64,000 bases of DNA from Alligator mississippiensis (lineage: Eukaryota > Chordata > Crocodylia > Alligatoridae), in assembly GCF_030867095.1 (NCBI RefSeq), contig NC_081824.1, positions 360,983,829 through 361,047,828 on the forward strand, written 5' to 3'. The notes under the pieces were generated by a model. That model made no database searches, had not been told where the DNA came from, and saw nothing but the letters and a program-made list of their open reading frames with translations. Made by a program: the position numbers and the translations under genes. Of this stretch, positions 43,795-56,000 are shown piece by piece (position 1 is the stretch's first letter; each line of letters opens with the position of its first letter).

Positions 43795-45005
43795 TGAATT
43801 GATTCAATCTTTCCAGGTAAATCTACCTGTCATAGTTTGAACCAATTTGCAAGACAACAGGCATTCTCTTTTGATCCTGGAAATGCAGCCACGTGTCTGG
43901 AGGGAAGTGGACCGGGGGCTGGAGCATGGCCAGGCCCTGGGTTTAAACCCCCACCCTGGCCTACAAGGACCCCAGCCAGGATGTGCCTGGAGGGGGAAAA
44001 GGTAAGCACCCCCTGCCAGGTTTGTCCCCGAGGGGATTGCATGGCCAGACACCGGCCTGGGAAGTGCCTCAGGCAAAGCGGGGCAGGGAGGGGAATTAAA
44101 CTCCCCTGTCTCCCCTCTCTCCCACCAGCACAGGACCCCAGCCTGGGTCTGCCCAACTTTTCTCTCTGCTGGCTGCTCATGTGGCAGGAGGCATGGCCAG
44201 AGCCAGCCCAGGTAGCAGCCTCAAGCAAAGTGGGGACAGGGCAGGGAATTAAACCCCCCTGACTCCTCACTTGGGCACAGGGACCTCAGCCCAGATCTGG
44301 CCTGCTTTCCCCCCTGCTCACCACTTGTACGGTGGGGGGAGTGGCCAGAGCCCACCGGGCAGCAGCCTCAGGTGAAGTGGGGGAGGGAAGGGGATTAAAT
44401 CCCCCAAGTTCCCTTCCTCCCACTGGCACAGGGACCCCAGATGGAGTCTGCCCAGCTGGCCATTCACATGGCCTGAGCCAGCCTAGACAGCACCTCATTA
44501 CTGCTCCTGATCCCCTCTCCCACCTCTCAAGGGGTCAGTCAAGAATTATCCATCTGTTGACCTGGTGCTTGCTGGCTCCCCAGGACAGAAGCTGGGAGCA
44601 GCTTGTTGAGACACAAGGGCAACTGTGCCCTGGGGTTCTGCCCCAAACAGATCCCTCTGCTGCTCAGGCAGCTGCTTGTCTGTACCAGCGTGGTTTGTGC
44701 AGCCCCCATTCCTGCTCCAGCCAAAGAGCGAGGGGTGGAGCCAGTTGCTTTCAGGAGCAGACCAGCCCAGGACTGCAGAGCATGCTGGGATTCTGGGGGA
44801 CTCTGATTTAATTTAAACCAGGAAGGGGTCTGGAATACAAGTTCCATAAACTGGTTTGACCTCAATCAGTTAGGTCTGATACTACATTCAACCAGGTTTA
44901 TCTTACACCAGCTTCGGCCATTTTGAAATGGTTTGTGCGCACTAAACTTTTGTTCTGTTACAGGTTTAAACCAGTTTCTAATCACTTAAACTAGTATATG
45001 TATAA
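43795..45005. mobile_element. Probable DNA transposon with tandem GC-rich core
   Basis: AT-rich ends (GAATTGATTCAATCTTTCCA at left; TTTAAACCAG and CAGGTTT-type motifs at right) surround a GC-rich core made of a tandem repeat. The layout matches the other fold-back elements, but I could not demonstrate matching termini, so the classification is tentative. Confidence 0.4.
43915..44480. repeat. Minisatellite, unit about 152 bp, four copies
   Basis: Each unit has a core GGGCAGGGAGGGGAATTAAA (44079), GGGACAGGGCAGGGAATTAA (44231), GGGGGAGGGAAGGGGATTAA (44381) and a diverged first copy around 43930, followed by ACCCCAGCC.GG and TGGCCAGAGCC blocks. Confidence 0.75.
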
Positions 45006-46399
45006 CTTCTGTCCCTAGCCAAGAAGTGTGGGAGGTAAGCACAGCAGTATGACAGGATACTTAAAGTAGCATATATACACTCAATCACTCCTTTAAATGT
45101 TTACTGATTTACATAGCCAAGGATAGATTCATTTCACCCAGTTAGTTTGTATGAAATTACCTCATAGCTAAATGTGGATTATCTTTCCCTCCACCTTAAC
45201 CTGGTTACATGCCACTGATTTTAGACCCAAAGTTACCTTGCTTTCATGCTCAGATGAGAATGGCAGAGGTTTATGTGCAGTTATCTAGTGTAAGAGACTT
45301 ATCGTTGTCTATTCTGAACTTTGATTTGCTTGTTTGCTTTCCTAGAAGCTATGTCAGCTTTGATGTTAGCAATTCTTCACTTAGTAATGTACACAATTAT
45401 CACTTGTAATCAATTCCACCCACAGCATATGGTTATCTTTTCAAAAGAAATTTGCAATCAAGTTCTGCTGCAAGTTGAGAACTGTCATGTAATTAGATAG
45501 AAGGGATACAGATCACTGAGACCTGAGGATAAAAAAATATAGCCAACAAACACAAATATTTTAAAAATAAATAAAGTGTCATAGGAAAATATTAATTAGG
45601 ACAGAGGAAAAGGATATATTGTCATTTCATCAGATAGGTTATCAACTTACAGAACTGTTTTGAAAATACACAGGAGGCAAATTTTAAACCACTTATTATT
45701 TACTCAGCACACTAGAACCAGCACTTAATGAGGTACTTTAGTTTACCAAGTGAATGTTGAATAAATATTCACAAATCTTTATTTTCAATTCATTTTTATT
45801 CAATAGTCATTACTGGCACAGAATTCACTTGAAATAATCTAAAAAAGCAAACAGAGATTTAGTAAAAAAATAGTAAAAAAACTATGTCCTATAGTAAAAA
45901 AACATATGAAATGTTCTTATAAGGAAAATTATTAGATAGGCATTGAGAAGTGCAATGTTAATTCTTGGTATACAAACCATTTTGTTTGTTCATTTCTTTT
46001 TCTAAATAATGGCTAAAGCATATTCTGGGCAAAATATCTGATAGCTTTTCTTTAAACACGATGACAGCTTATATTTGAGAAACCAAAATTGAATCACAAA
46101 TTGACTTCATAAGTAGATCAGGTTGGTTTTTTTTTAATTGACCAAAACTAGAGGGGACTAGCTATTACAGAGAAGATACTGTCATATGAAGCATTCTGTC
46201 TGTCAGACTACAATGGCAAGAACTGAATGTTATTAATATCTAAACCCTATTTTGTGGTTTATATGAAGTGAGTTTGTGGTTTTAGCCCAATCAGATTACA
46301 ACAACAGAAAAGCCATTGTTTTAATTGATACTTGCTGATATTATTTTGGCAGTCTCTGTAGTGATGCCTATCATCACAAACTGAAATAAAAGGAACCAA
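45006..46399. other. No gene seen; AT-rich
   Basis: 1.4 kb of AT-rich sequence without repeats or exon-like segments. Confidence 0.6.
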
Positions 46400-46781
46400 C
46401 TCAAAAAGCATATAAAACCATACAACCAAACAGACACAGAGGACCCAAGACTAGAATCTGCACCCCTTATCTTCAAAAGCACAGGCCTTAACTACTTGTA
46501 ATGGTCCCCTGATCTTCTCACCAGATCAGCCACATCACTCAAACACTCATACAGCCAAAGCAAATACATTGTAACAAAATGACATCAGAATTGTCCCTGC
46601 AGAAACTGTCAGCTTAGCTCTGAGGACCTGTGTTTATACTGAGGCTGCTCAGTCCCATCCTCCAATCCAAGAGCCCCCTTGCAGTCATGTGACCACCTTA
46701 TTAGGCTGCACCACATCTGCTGGTTACTCCACAGCCTGCTTAAGGCCCTTAAAGTGGCAGGCACCAAGGTGTCCTGCCACA
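46400..46781. mobile_element. LTR-like fossil, right part
   Basis: Ends ..CCTTAAAGTGGCAGGCACCA then TCCTGCCACA, almost identical to the end of the unit at 19104-20045. It is followed directly by the middle of a CR1. The left edge is not visible, and the start given is a guess. Confidence 0.5.
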
Positions 46782-46958
46782 GTTAGATATTTGGAAGAAT
46801 TTTCTCACTAGTAGGGTACTAAAATATTGGAACAGGTTACCCAGTGAGTGGTGGAATCTCCATCCTTGGAGGTTTTTAAGACCTGGCTAGACAAAGGTTT
46901 GGCTGGGATGATCTAGTTAGGGATGGTCCTGCTTTGAGCTGGGGGTTGGACTAGATGA
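46782..46958 (+). mobile_element. CR1 3' end, first part
   Basis: GTTAGATATTTGGAAGAATT.., a WNRLPSEWWNLHPWRFLRPG-like reading and TTGGACTAGATGA. It is interrupted here and resumes at 48225. Confidence 0.85.
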
Positions 46959-48224
46959 AAGGTGATGAGATGCCAGATTGTGGGGACAAAAGTGTGACCC
47001 TTAGCCACAGTTCAGCAGAACCCACTATGGAATGGGCTGATTGCCTGTCAGACTTACCTGCAGGAATGCTGTGAGCTGCAGCAGAGCACTGCACAGTGAT
47101 GCCACAGCACCAATTTTTAAGCTTGTGCTCCTTCTGGCTTCACAGGCACATGGAGGATGACATCAGGGAACTGTACCATGCCGGGAGCTTAAAGAGAGAA
47201 GCAGCTGTGCACAGCCAAGAAGGAGAGCCAGGGAACCAAGCCCAGTACAGGGAAGAGCCAGGACACCAAGCCCGGTAAACCAAAAACCTGGGCAAGTGAG
47301 TCCAGTACAGGGAAGCTAGACCAGGACACAGGACCCAGAGCCAGGAGGCCACACCAGGAAACAGAGCCTGGTATAGGGAAGAAAACCAGAAGGCTGAGCC
47401 GTGTACAGGGAGGGAATAAGTACCTCCTAAAGTACCTCAAGAAAGGAGGCAGCCAAGGGTTGGTTCTGTTGTTCCCCATCAGCTGTGTTACCCTCATATA
47501 TGAGTGGGGAAGCCCTAGAAGAAGCTGAGCATGGCAGCCTGCAGGGACTCAGCTCTACTAAGGACTGTGCTGGCAGACTGTATTCAAGTTTTTATTTATT
47601 TAGTGAATACCTAGAGGAGTTGCCTTGATTTTGTGTTTGGTAACCTGGCCAAGGGTGCAGAGACCCCAGCATTACTTCATATTCTTTTTGGGACACTGGC
47701 TTGGCGATTACAGAGGACAGGGAGGAGTTATGCACCCTTGAACCCTGATTCGGACCCTTCCCGCTAAAGATATTGGAGATCCTACCAGGATCCTCTTGGG
47801 GTGGATCCAGGAAATAAGGGCTCTGACACTTCCTTCCAGAGTTTATATTATTATTTATATATTCTTGATTACTTTGGTCAGACAGTTTTCTGATAGTCCT
47901 CTACCTCATAAGAGACAAAGAATAGACTGCACAGTCAAGAACCTAAATGCTGACTGCTTCAAAGAGACCCAGTGGCTTGGCTTTGGTGATGAGTGTATGC
48001 TTGACAACACTGTGGTTGGTGCATGGACGGGGTGTAGGAGAGGTGGAGCTCCAAACTATCATCCCACTGTGCCATGCATAGCTCTTGAAAGAGGGGAATC
48101 TACATTACAACACTGAGCCCTCTCCTTTCTTCTTTATTAACACCAAAGGCATGGCAGGAAAGCTGGAAAGGGATGCTTCTCTGGGCACTCATAATTAGTG
48201 TACCTGAAATGCTGGCTCCACCAC
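46959..48224. mobile_element. 1.27 kb insertion into a CR1 3' end, unidentified
   Basis: The CR1 breaks after CTAGATGA and resumes with CCTCCTGAGGTCCC at 48225. The insert contains a section bounded by TGTGGGGAC (46979) and CTCTGACA (47828) that looks LTR-like, a degenerate minisatellite (47215-47425), and a further unassigned 400 bases. No convincing coding. Family unknown. Confidence 0.5.
47215..47425. repeat. Degenerate minisatellite, about 30-36 bp units
   Basis: Units such as CCAAGCCCAGTACAGGGAAG, TGAGTCCAGTACAGGGAAGC, AGAGCCTGGTATAGGGAAG and TGAGCCGTGTACAGGGAGG recur with AGCCAGGA linkers. Confidence 0.75.
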
Positions 48225-48273
48225 AAGGACCTCCTGAGGTCCCTTCCAACCCTAATTTTCTATGATTCTATGA
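48225..48273 (+). mobile_element. CR1 3' end, second part
   Basis: CCTCCTGAGGTCCCTTCCAA and the TTTTCTATGATTCTATGA tail complete the CR1 begun at 46782. Confidence 0.9.
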
Positions 48274-48761
48274 CAAGAAGGGATGAGGAATGAGCATCTT
48301 TCCACTTAAGTCCTGAGAGAAGTTCTTGAAAAAAGTTATTGCACTTTAACCTTAAACCTGCTCCAAGCTATGGAACTCTTCTTTCTTTGTTCCACAAGCA
48401 TTTTCAATTTAAGCTATAAAAGTGCCTGCAAAAGGCACCCAGAATTATTTGGTCCTGAAAACTGTAAGTAATTTTTTGAGGAGCACCTTCCCTTTAAGCA
48501 AACCTTCACAGTACGGTCTTAAAAGAAGTTCTCTAGAGCTTGTGTGGATTCATGGACCACTAGGGACCACTGCAAATAGGCCTTGATTCAGTGTGGGAGG
48601 GGGGGGAGTTAGTGATACACCAGTTTAGAGAGAGTACCAGCAACATCTTGCAGCACCCTAACTCAGACTCTTCTGCCCTCTCATCCCCCCCACAAGCCAC
48701 CAAAATTGCTAGTTATGCCTGTGATGATGACTAAAGAAGTTTCCCAATCACAGGCCCAGTT

Positions 48762-48838
48762 CTTATTGGGGAATAGATGACCTCCTGCAGTCCCTTCCAA
48801 CCATATTTTCTATGGTTCTACGATTCTATGATTCTATA
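48762..48838 (+). mobile_element. CR1 3' tail
   Basis: GATGACCTCCTGCAGTCCCT and TATGGTTCTACGATTCTATG, a short 5'-truncated CR1 end. Confidence 0.85.
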
Positions 48839-50539
48839 TTTGCTTTCACAGGAATAAAGCAACTGAGGCTTAGTGGAAAACAGTAAATACTGATGGGCTT
48901 TTGATAAAATTCCTGGTGTTTGGCAACTGGAAAAATGGTTCATTGGCTGTAATGGAGGAGTTGATCTGATCCTGTATGTAGTGTCCTCTGCTTGTTAGTT
49001 ATTTTAGTGTATATCACTGTCTTGTTATGGAATCTAACAGACCAAATTCTGTTTCTTATTTGCTCATTCAACTCTAAATGAAATGTAAGCAGAATTTGGC
49101 CCTGAGGCTTTTTTTAAGAATGTGAAAAGCAAGGACATTTTATTCTTTCAAAGACACACCACCTTATGTAGACAATTGTTCCTGACCAGAAGAAACGTCA
49201 TTTATTTTATGTTTAGTGTTACCATCCCACACAAGTCTTGCATAGCTTCAGGGTTTATAGCTGTAATTTAATTGTATCAGATATGGTGAATCATGAAGTT
49301 ACGAAAAACCCAATGTCCATTTTTATATTATAATTCCGGACCACACATCCTCTTCTCCTGTAATTAGTTTATGTATTACCCATTTGTAACCTTTATCCAA
49401 CTTGTTAATGGCCCTTTCAGCTTTCATTTTGGGATATGGAACTATGTTCCTAGCTTTCTCTAAAACACCTACTACATTTAAAGTATTTCAGTACTGGAGA
49501 TGTTTATTACACCTTACTCACTAAGCTCTAGAAAATATCTATACAGCCCTTTACAGTCTGGGGACTTGTTCTGCATGACACTGCCATGGGGGAGAAGGTG
49601 CAGAGGGTGGGAGAAGCTACTTTGTGGCTCAGTACCCAGATCTAGTTCCTGATGGTGGCTGCTGCTGAAGTCTCCAGGGGCGGGGATTAAGGGAAATTTT
49701 TATTGCCCAATCATATATTTCTTAAACACTCAAAACTCCCACTGGTTTTAATGAGTACAAAGAATTCAGGACCAGGCCTTTGCATTTTATCTTGCTGTTT
49801 CCTTGTAGACTTCAACCATCCCTGACTCACGCTGTTAATCATAAATGAAACTCAATGGTTAAGTTAACACTTCACAGCAATTCAAACATTTTCTATTTGG
49901 CTAGAATAGATTCTCAATTTGTACATGGAAATAAAACATGGTCTTCCCAAGAACTGGTACCTTTGACATATTGTTTGGTTTAAAAAGAGGTTTTAAGTGG
50001 TACAACTGGTAATGTGAGGGTTTTGTCAGATTTTTATTGCTAAACAAGTTAATGGATATAGCAGGGCATGAACGGGATCAGTGGGATTAAACCTTCAGAG
50101 GGGGAAACTTTTTTCTGTATTTTGAGGACTAGTAGTGTTGCATCAGGTTTTTTTAATAACTGCACTGAAATAGCAATAAAGGTCCTAGTTCATTCCAGAG
50201 CTAATATACTGCCTCCAGACATGCTTCACAATAAAGTGGGAAAGTACTTCAAATGTATATGGGGTTATACAACCATTTCTATTCTATCCAGACCAAAGGA
50301 AATGACTTCTTGACTTTATAGGGAAGGGGTGGGGGGGTGGGAGGGAGTTAGTACCCTGTTCTGGAAAGAAAAGCTAGGGATCAGAAGTGGGAACTGATTA
50401 CTTGGCTAGATTAAAAAAAAAAAGAGGAGGCAAGCTACGTCTGACTGCAAATTTACTATGCCCAGCAGTGTTGCCTGTAAACACATCATGGCATACTTTA
50501 CATTGCCTCCTTAACTCTAAATGATGTGCTGGAGGCAGA
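48839..50539. other. No gene seen
   Basis: 1.7 kb, mostly AT-rich, with a G-rich run at 50324-50347. No feature supported. Confidence 0.6.
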
Positions 50540-50547
50540 CTATTTAG

Positions 50548-51104
50548 TAGGGCGGTGTCAAATTTTGCCAGCTGTTTCGATTTGACACTGTTTCGACTCA
50601 TTTTGAGCTTGAAACACTGAAACCAAATTGAAATGAAGGTCTTTGAAAGAGCTTCAAAACAAAATGAGGCTAACTGAAATGTTTTGAAAGTTTTAAAACA
50701 TTTTGAGTTTCAAAGAAGCCATCAGTGAGGTGGTGAGAGACAGGAGCGAACCAGGGCTGCGCTCCCAGCAGCACCTAAGAGTGCAGCCCTGGTTCTCCCC
50801 ATCTCCCACTGCCGGGCTGCAGGAAGCCAATAACAGCACAGTGGAAGGTAACTGAGCCAAGGCTCAGTTCCCCTCCCCAGCGCTAGATCAGACTGGGGGT
50901 GGGAAGTCAGCCCAGCTGGGCTGACTTCCTTTCCCCAGCCCAATCTAGCAAAATATCGAAACAGTGTCTAAACAGCCTCACTGTTTCAACGAAGCAAAAT
51001 GGAACAGCTGTTTCGATTCTAAATAAAATTTGAAATGGAACACTGTTCCGTCAAAACCTCAAAACTCAAGGTGAAACAGAATGGTGACATTTCACACAGC
51101 CCTA
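50548..51104. mobile_element. hAT-type fold-back element with GC-rich core
   Basis: Ends TAGGGCGGTGTCAAAT and ATTTCACACAGCCCTA are inverted. The 8-bp flanks CTATTTAG (50540-50547) and CTACTTAG (51105-51112) match at 7 of 8. The arms are rich in TTTCGA/TTTTGA motifs. The core at 50720-50950 is GC-rich and contains a perfect 28-base palindrome at 50902-50929 centred on CAGCTG. Confidence 0.85.
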
Positions 51105-51344
51105 CTACTTAGCTCTGCTCGGTGACTGTGCTACATGGCACACTCCCAGGACCAGTGAGGATGCAGCACAGTATGTCTGAATGTGCCCCTATTGGGCACA
51201 GCAAGCTTGTGATCTAGACATTGCCTAAGGCAGCAAAAATGCAATTTACATGGGATTTAGGCACCTAATTCCAAAAGTGTGAACCTGAAAACCCAATTCA
51301 GCTGCTACCTTACTCTAGAGACACATAAGTGTTTGACCCTAAAG

Positions 51345-51561
51345 CAGAGATGGGCAAAGTCCAGCCCGTGAGCCAAACCAGACCTGTGGTGGATTCCGTT
51401 TCCCAGCAGCCCTGGCTCCCGGCTAGTCTCCATGGAAACTCTGGGAGAACATGGGCATGAGAGCACAGGGCCATGACAGCACAGGGCCACAGAACATGAG
51501 CCAGGGCTGTTGGGAAATGGAGTCCAGTCTCTGGCTGGATCTACCATTTTGCCCACCCTTG
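51345..51561. mobile_element. Short hAT element (MITE)
   Basis: Starts CAGAGATGGGCAAAGT and ends TTTTGCCCACCCTTG. Flanks CCCTAAAG (51337-51344) and CCCAAAAG (51562-51569) agree at 7 of 8. The middle has inverted blocks (GGATTCCGTTTCCCAGCAGC against GCTGTTGGGAAATGGAGTCC). Confidence 0.85.
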
Positions 51562-51849
51562 CCCAAAAGTTACCCAGACAGGTAAATATCTATTTCTGGG
51601 CATACCAAAAAATGCCTCAGCCTTGTCATGACTGAACAGCTCAGGGACTACTATATGCCTAAACCCAACTGGGATTCAAAAACTAATAGATAGATTCATA
51701 AACTTAATCTAATAGATTTTGCCAAAGCACTTCTATCCTGCCTCCAGCATCTAGCTCTGCAGAAACTGTAGTGACAGCTTCCTTTTTCTTTTAAAAGCCA
51801 GCAGGTGATGGCATAAGTGCTATTCTCTAGCTCTACAGATAATCTAGAG

Positions 51850-52403
51850 TAGGGGTGCTCAACCCCCCTCCCCCCCCCACCCACAGCTCCATGTTCTCTG
51901 GTCCACAGGGCTCCCCATGAGTCTGAAAATTTGGGGACGAGAGAGCAGTGGCACCACTCCACCATCACCAAATTTCTGGATTCATGGGAAGCCTTGATGC
52001 TACACACTGGATTGCGTGTCCAATCCCAGCGTAAAGGGCCAGGCAGAGGTGGTGCCAGGCCCCAGGGCCCAACCCTTGTGTGGGGGATGTGAAGAGGGAG
52101 GCACCAAGGACCTCCCACTGGGGTGGGAGAGGGCTGTTCCAGACCCCAGAGTATGAATCTAGGTGAGAAGGAGTGGCACTGGGCCCTAGAGACCCAATTC
52201 TAGCATGTTGGGACAGGAGGGGCAGCACAAAGGCCCTTGGGACCAATCCCAGTGCACAGGGGTAGGAGTGAGTGGTACTAGGCTCCAAAGTCTGCTTCGG
52301 GTTCTCAGGACAGGGAGGGGGCAGTGCAGGGTCTTGATCCAGCCCATACACTGGCCCTGCCCCACTCATCTGGCCCACAGGGTCAAAAGATTAAGCACCA
52401 CTG
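51850..52403. mobile_element. hAT-like element, CAGGGGTGCTCAACC family
   Basis: Starts TAGGGGTGCTCAACC and ends GATTAAGCACCACTG, inverted termini. Related in its first 150 bases to 16193-16670. The 8-bp flanks match poorly (5 of 8). The interior consists of diverged tandem blocks of the form GGGACAGGAGGGGCAGCAC..GGGACCAATCCCAG. Confidence 0.75.
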
Positions 52404-52407
52404 AACT

Positions 52408-53030
52408 GGTGGGTAGAACATTTGCCCAGGATGTAGAAAGTCATGGTCCAATTTCTTCCTCTGCTTATGAGGATTTAAATCCATGTGTCCAGCTCCTTAA
52501 AGGGAAGCTTAGCCCACTAGGTGATTGACTGTACTGGGTCACAGGTAGCACTCTCTAAACCTCTTTTGGAAGCTGTGCTATTGTTGGGGACAGGGCAAGA
52601 GGGAGGGAGAGTGCACATGACCAGCACAGTGGTTATAACCCTAGGGAGCAGGAAGTCTTCAGCTCCAGTTTCTGTTACAAGGACTGTTTATTCAGTTTAT
52701 TTAGTAACTGTTTAAGGTAAAAATATAAAAATGTTTTTGTAGGAGAAATTGAAGGCTAGGTCTCTGTGCTGCCAGCCAAATTATTAACTACCAGGCTACA
52801 GTCGTGTCTCTTTTTCTCTCTCTGGTCCAATGAATCTTGAATTTTCTATGTGAAGACAGTCTCAACAGAATGTAGTATATCCACAACCACTGCAGCCTGG
52901 TGGTATAGCCTGGTGTTTAGGGCATGCTCCAGGCAGGTGGGAGAAGGTTTGAATCTCCTCAGCCATAGAAAAGCATTGAACCTGGGTATTTCATAACTTG
53001 TGTGAGTGCTCTTACCATCAAATTCTTTTA
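52408..53030. repeat. Cluster of alternating tRNA-like modules (2)
   Basis: Modules: + GTGGGTAGAACATTTGCCC..ATGGTCCAATTTC, - GGATTTAAATCCATGTGTCC, + CAGTGGTTATAACCCTAGG, - ATTAACTACCAGGCTACAG, + GGTGGTATAGCCTGGTGTTT..AAGGTTTGAATCTCC, - ATTGAACCTGGGTATTTCAT with GCTCTTACCATCAA. Paired orientation and A-/B-box-like spacing repeat the design of 12379-12990. Confidence 0.6.
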
Positions 53031-56000
53031 TAAAATGGGGCTCACTCCTTCCCAGCAGAACACCCTCATCACTGAACTGCAGAACCAAGCTACTTTTTGT
53101 TTTCTCTTCTCTCTCAATGAATTTTGCACTCTTGGCTGTGCAGTAGGCGAGCATCAGCAGAAAGGGTTCTCTAATCCTAATCCAGTTTATTAGTTGGTGG
53201 TTCGCTGTATTTTCCTAGGCAGTAGACGTATAAGTAAACCTCTGGTTGAGGTAGCCCTAGATACCAGAATTCACTTCCCGGTAAGTCTATCGGACATTAC
53301 TCTGTAAATTCCAATGGTTTCAGGCAAGGTTAAGATGTTAACTGACCATGTCACTCAAAACAGCAAGATAATGAACAAGCGCAATAGCTGGGTTTTCAAA
53401 CATCTATGTTTGTTGTCTCCTACATGCTAGAAGATACAGATCTGTCCTGAAACACAACGAATTTCACATACCAATAAACATTTAGGCAAGCCTTTTCTGA
53501 GTCATGCATTAGGAAAGGGACAAACAATTCTAAGTTAAAATGTGACTAGCTCACATAAATCCCTTTTGGACTTCAGGACCAGGTGCCTAAACATTAAACA
53601 CCAGAGCAGCTAATTTTAAGGCATGGAAGTTCTTTGTTAGATGTAGCCCTTAATCTTTCTATACTTCACTTTCCCTTCTGTAAAATAGACATATGAACAG
53701 AGTCTTCACATGGTTGGTGCTTGGATAAATACATTAAAGATTGAGAGGCACTCAAACACCATAGGAATGAAGGCCATAAAGAGTACTCAGGTCAACCACG
53801 TGATCATATGCAGCCTGGCATCAAAGCCTGCACAGCTTCCCAGCCAATGCAGTATGACCAAGAGGTGCCATTAGAGTAAGAAAGCGCAAAAGAGGAAGAA
53901 AGAAGGAAAGACAGACTGACAGAAAAGATAACTGATGAAAAAACAGAAATAATTAAGGGCAGAAAGAAGAAAATGGACAGCTATTACAATAATAGTACTG
54001 GGACCTGTCATAAGGAGATATACAGACCAGACATGCCCAGCTTTTAATCTATCATAAGAAGTATCTGAAATAGGATGGAGAACTGGATTAGCAGGAAAGA
54101 TAAGAAGTCCACATTTAAAGAGGCTGGATTTACAATTGCTTCATTCTGTAGCCCTTCTTTGGGAAAAACTCCCAAAGACCTGCAGGATCATGATCTTCAT
54201 ATAAAAAAAAACTGTCACTTTCCTTTTAAGTAATATTTCTACCAGAAAATTTCCTTTGGACATTGAAAGTCCAAAAAGAGATTTAGCACATAACTATTTT
54301 GGGATTTCCTGTCAAGCATTGAAATGTAATATTACAGATCCTGTTCAAAATCAAATAGGGTGTGCCCTATACTTCTACTCAAGAACCTTCTCTTTACAAG
54401 TCAAAAGCTAAAAATAGGGGTTTTTTTCTTATCAGATAAGCTGTGCAGATAAGAGAAATAAGTTCAGATAAAAGATATGCACTTTGAATGCTCAAATCGG
54501 CAGTAGGTATTGAGTCAACTGTAACAAATCATAAGGAAACTACTCCAAGCCATACCCTGCTGAATGTGGAAACATTTGACTCATTTTCCTTAACTGAACA
54601 TTTATTTCAGACAAGTTTTCTTGGTAGTTTTGAAGCAAAAAACTTGATTTACTGACCCACAGTTCAAGATACAATTTGAATCTTCTTTGACTCTGGACTC
54701 AGCACAGAGTTCAGGGAAGGAATCCTTTTTCCATCTACCTCAAACAGTTTTATGTAGTGTGCTATGAAGTGAACTAATGTTATGTTCCTAGATGCAATAG
54801 TGATGTATTTATTCAAGTTATTGAATACCACTGTTTTTTACTTACTATTTCATGAAATATTAGTTATAGTTTATGTAATGTAATTACAAATATACTGCAT
54901 TTAGTTTACCATGCCTCCAAAATAAACTATATAGTTTGTCCTAAATATATTTTAACAGCATGTCCCAGACCAAAATTAGTAGGTATATGTGGAATATTTA
55001 CAATGAAAAGTAATAACCCCAACACTTGTAATAAAGCATCATTGACATGCAGGGACTAATCTCAATCATTTTTTTTTTAGTCTCAGCTCCTAGGCCAGAG
55101 ACTTTCACTGGACTCTGACAAACAATACTTTGAAACAAAGATACCACAGAATCCAGAGAGGCCAATATCTGCAAATGACTGCTTCTCAGCTTGTTCTTTA
55201 GTAACTAGGAAATGTACATCAAAAGATGAATGTTACAAAGGCAGTATTGAAAATTAGATTTTCATTTATTTAACATTTAGCTCTAAACACAGATACAGGC
55301 CACTCCTATTTCTGCCTGTAATGCTATTGTTAGATAGCATCTGACAATATGAAATTTCTGTGTGCTCTATGAAATACTCTTTTCTCAGTAGGTGCAATGT
55401 CATCTCACTGAGAATCCTAGAACCAAAGTGTGTACATCATTCAAACTATTACTGACCTGGTGGACAACTCTTCTCCCTGCCTTGGCCTTCTTAGTTGCTA
55501 TAGACAAATATACCACAGAGCACTGATTTACGGCACTCAGTAAAACAAGAGTTATTTTGCTTGGCCTCATCACAGCCTGCTCCCACCCTCAAGCAGCAGA
55601 AAAGCAGTGGGTTTTTAAAACCCTTGCACTTGTGGAGGGGGCTAGACTTTTATCCATAAGGAGAGTACCAGTGGATAATATTTCAATTGACTTCACTAAA
55701 AGCAGGATCAGGGTAACGTCCAGACCTTGTGAATGACTGGTAAGCCTTGTGAAAAACACCTGCATGTATTTCAGATTTAAAATCATGGAATTAAAATATT
55801 TCTGTTTTAAGCCCACAATTTTTTTATGCCCATTTGTTCAAGCAGCCAAATGGCAGAACACTACATACTTGAGGGATTTGCTATATCCATCTCTGTGCCA
55901 TAAATTATTATAAAGGCAGATCCTATAAAGGCACAGAGATTAATTCTCAAATCTCTTCAATTTGCTCCATTCTCCACCACTAGCAAACAGGCACTAGTCA

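Noticed and set aside
52893-52968. Possible true tRNA gene
   Set aside because: A- and B-box-like motifs are present, but the acceptor and anticodon stems do not form; it is a module of a repeat cluster.
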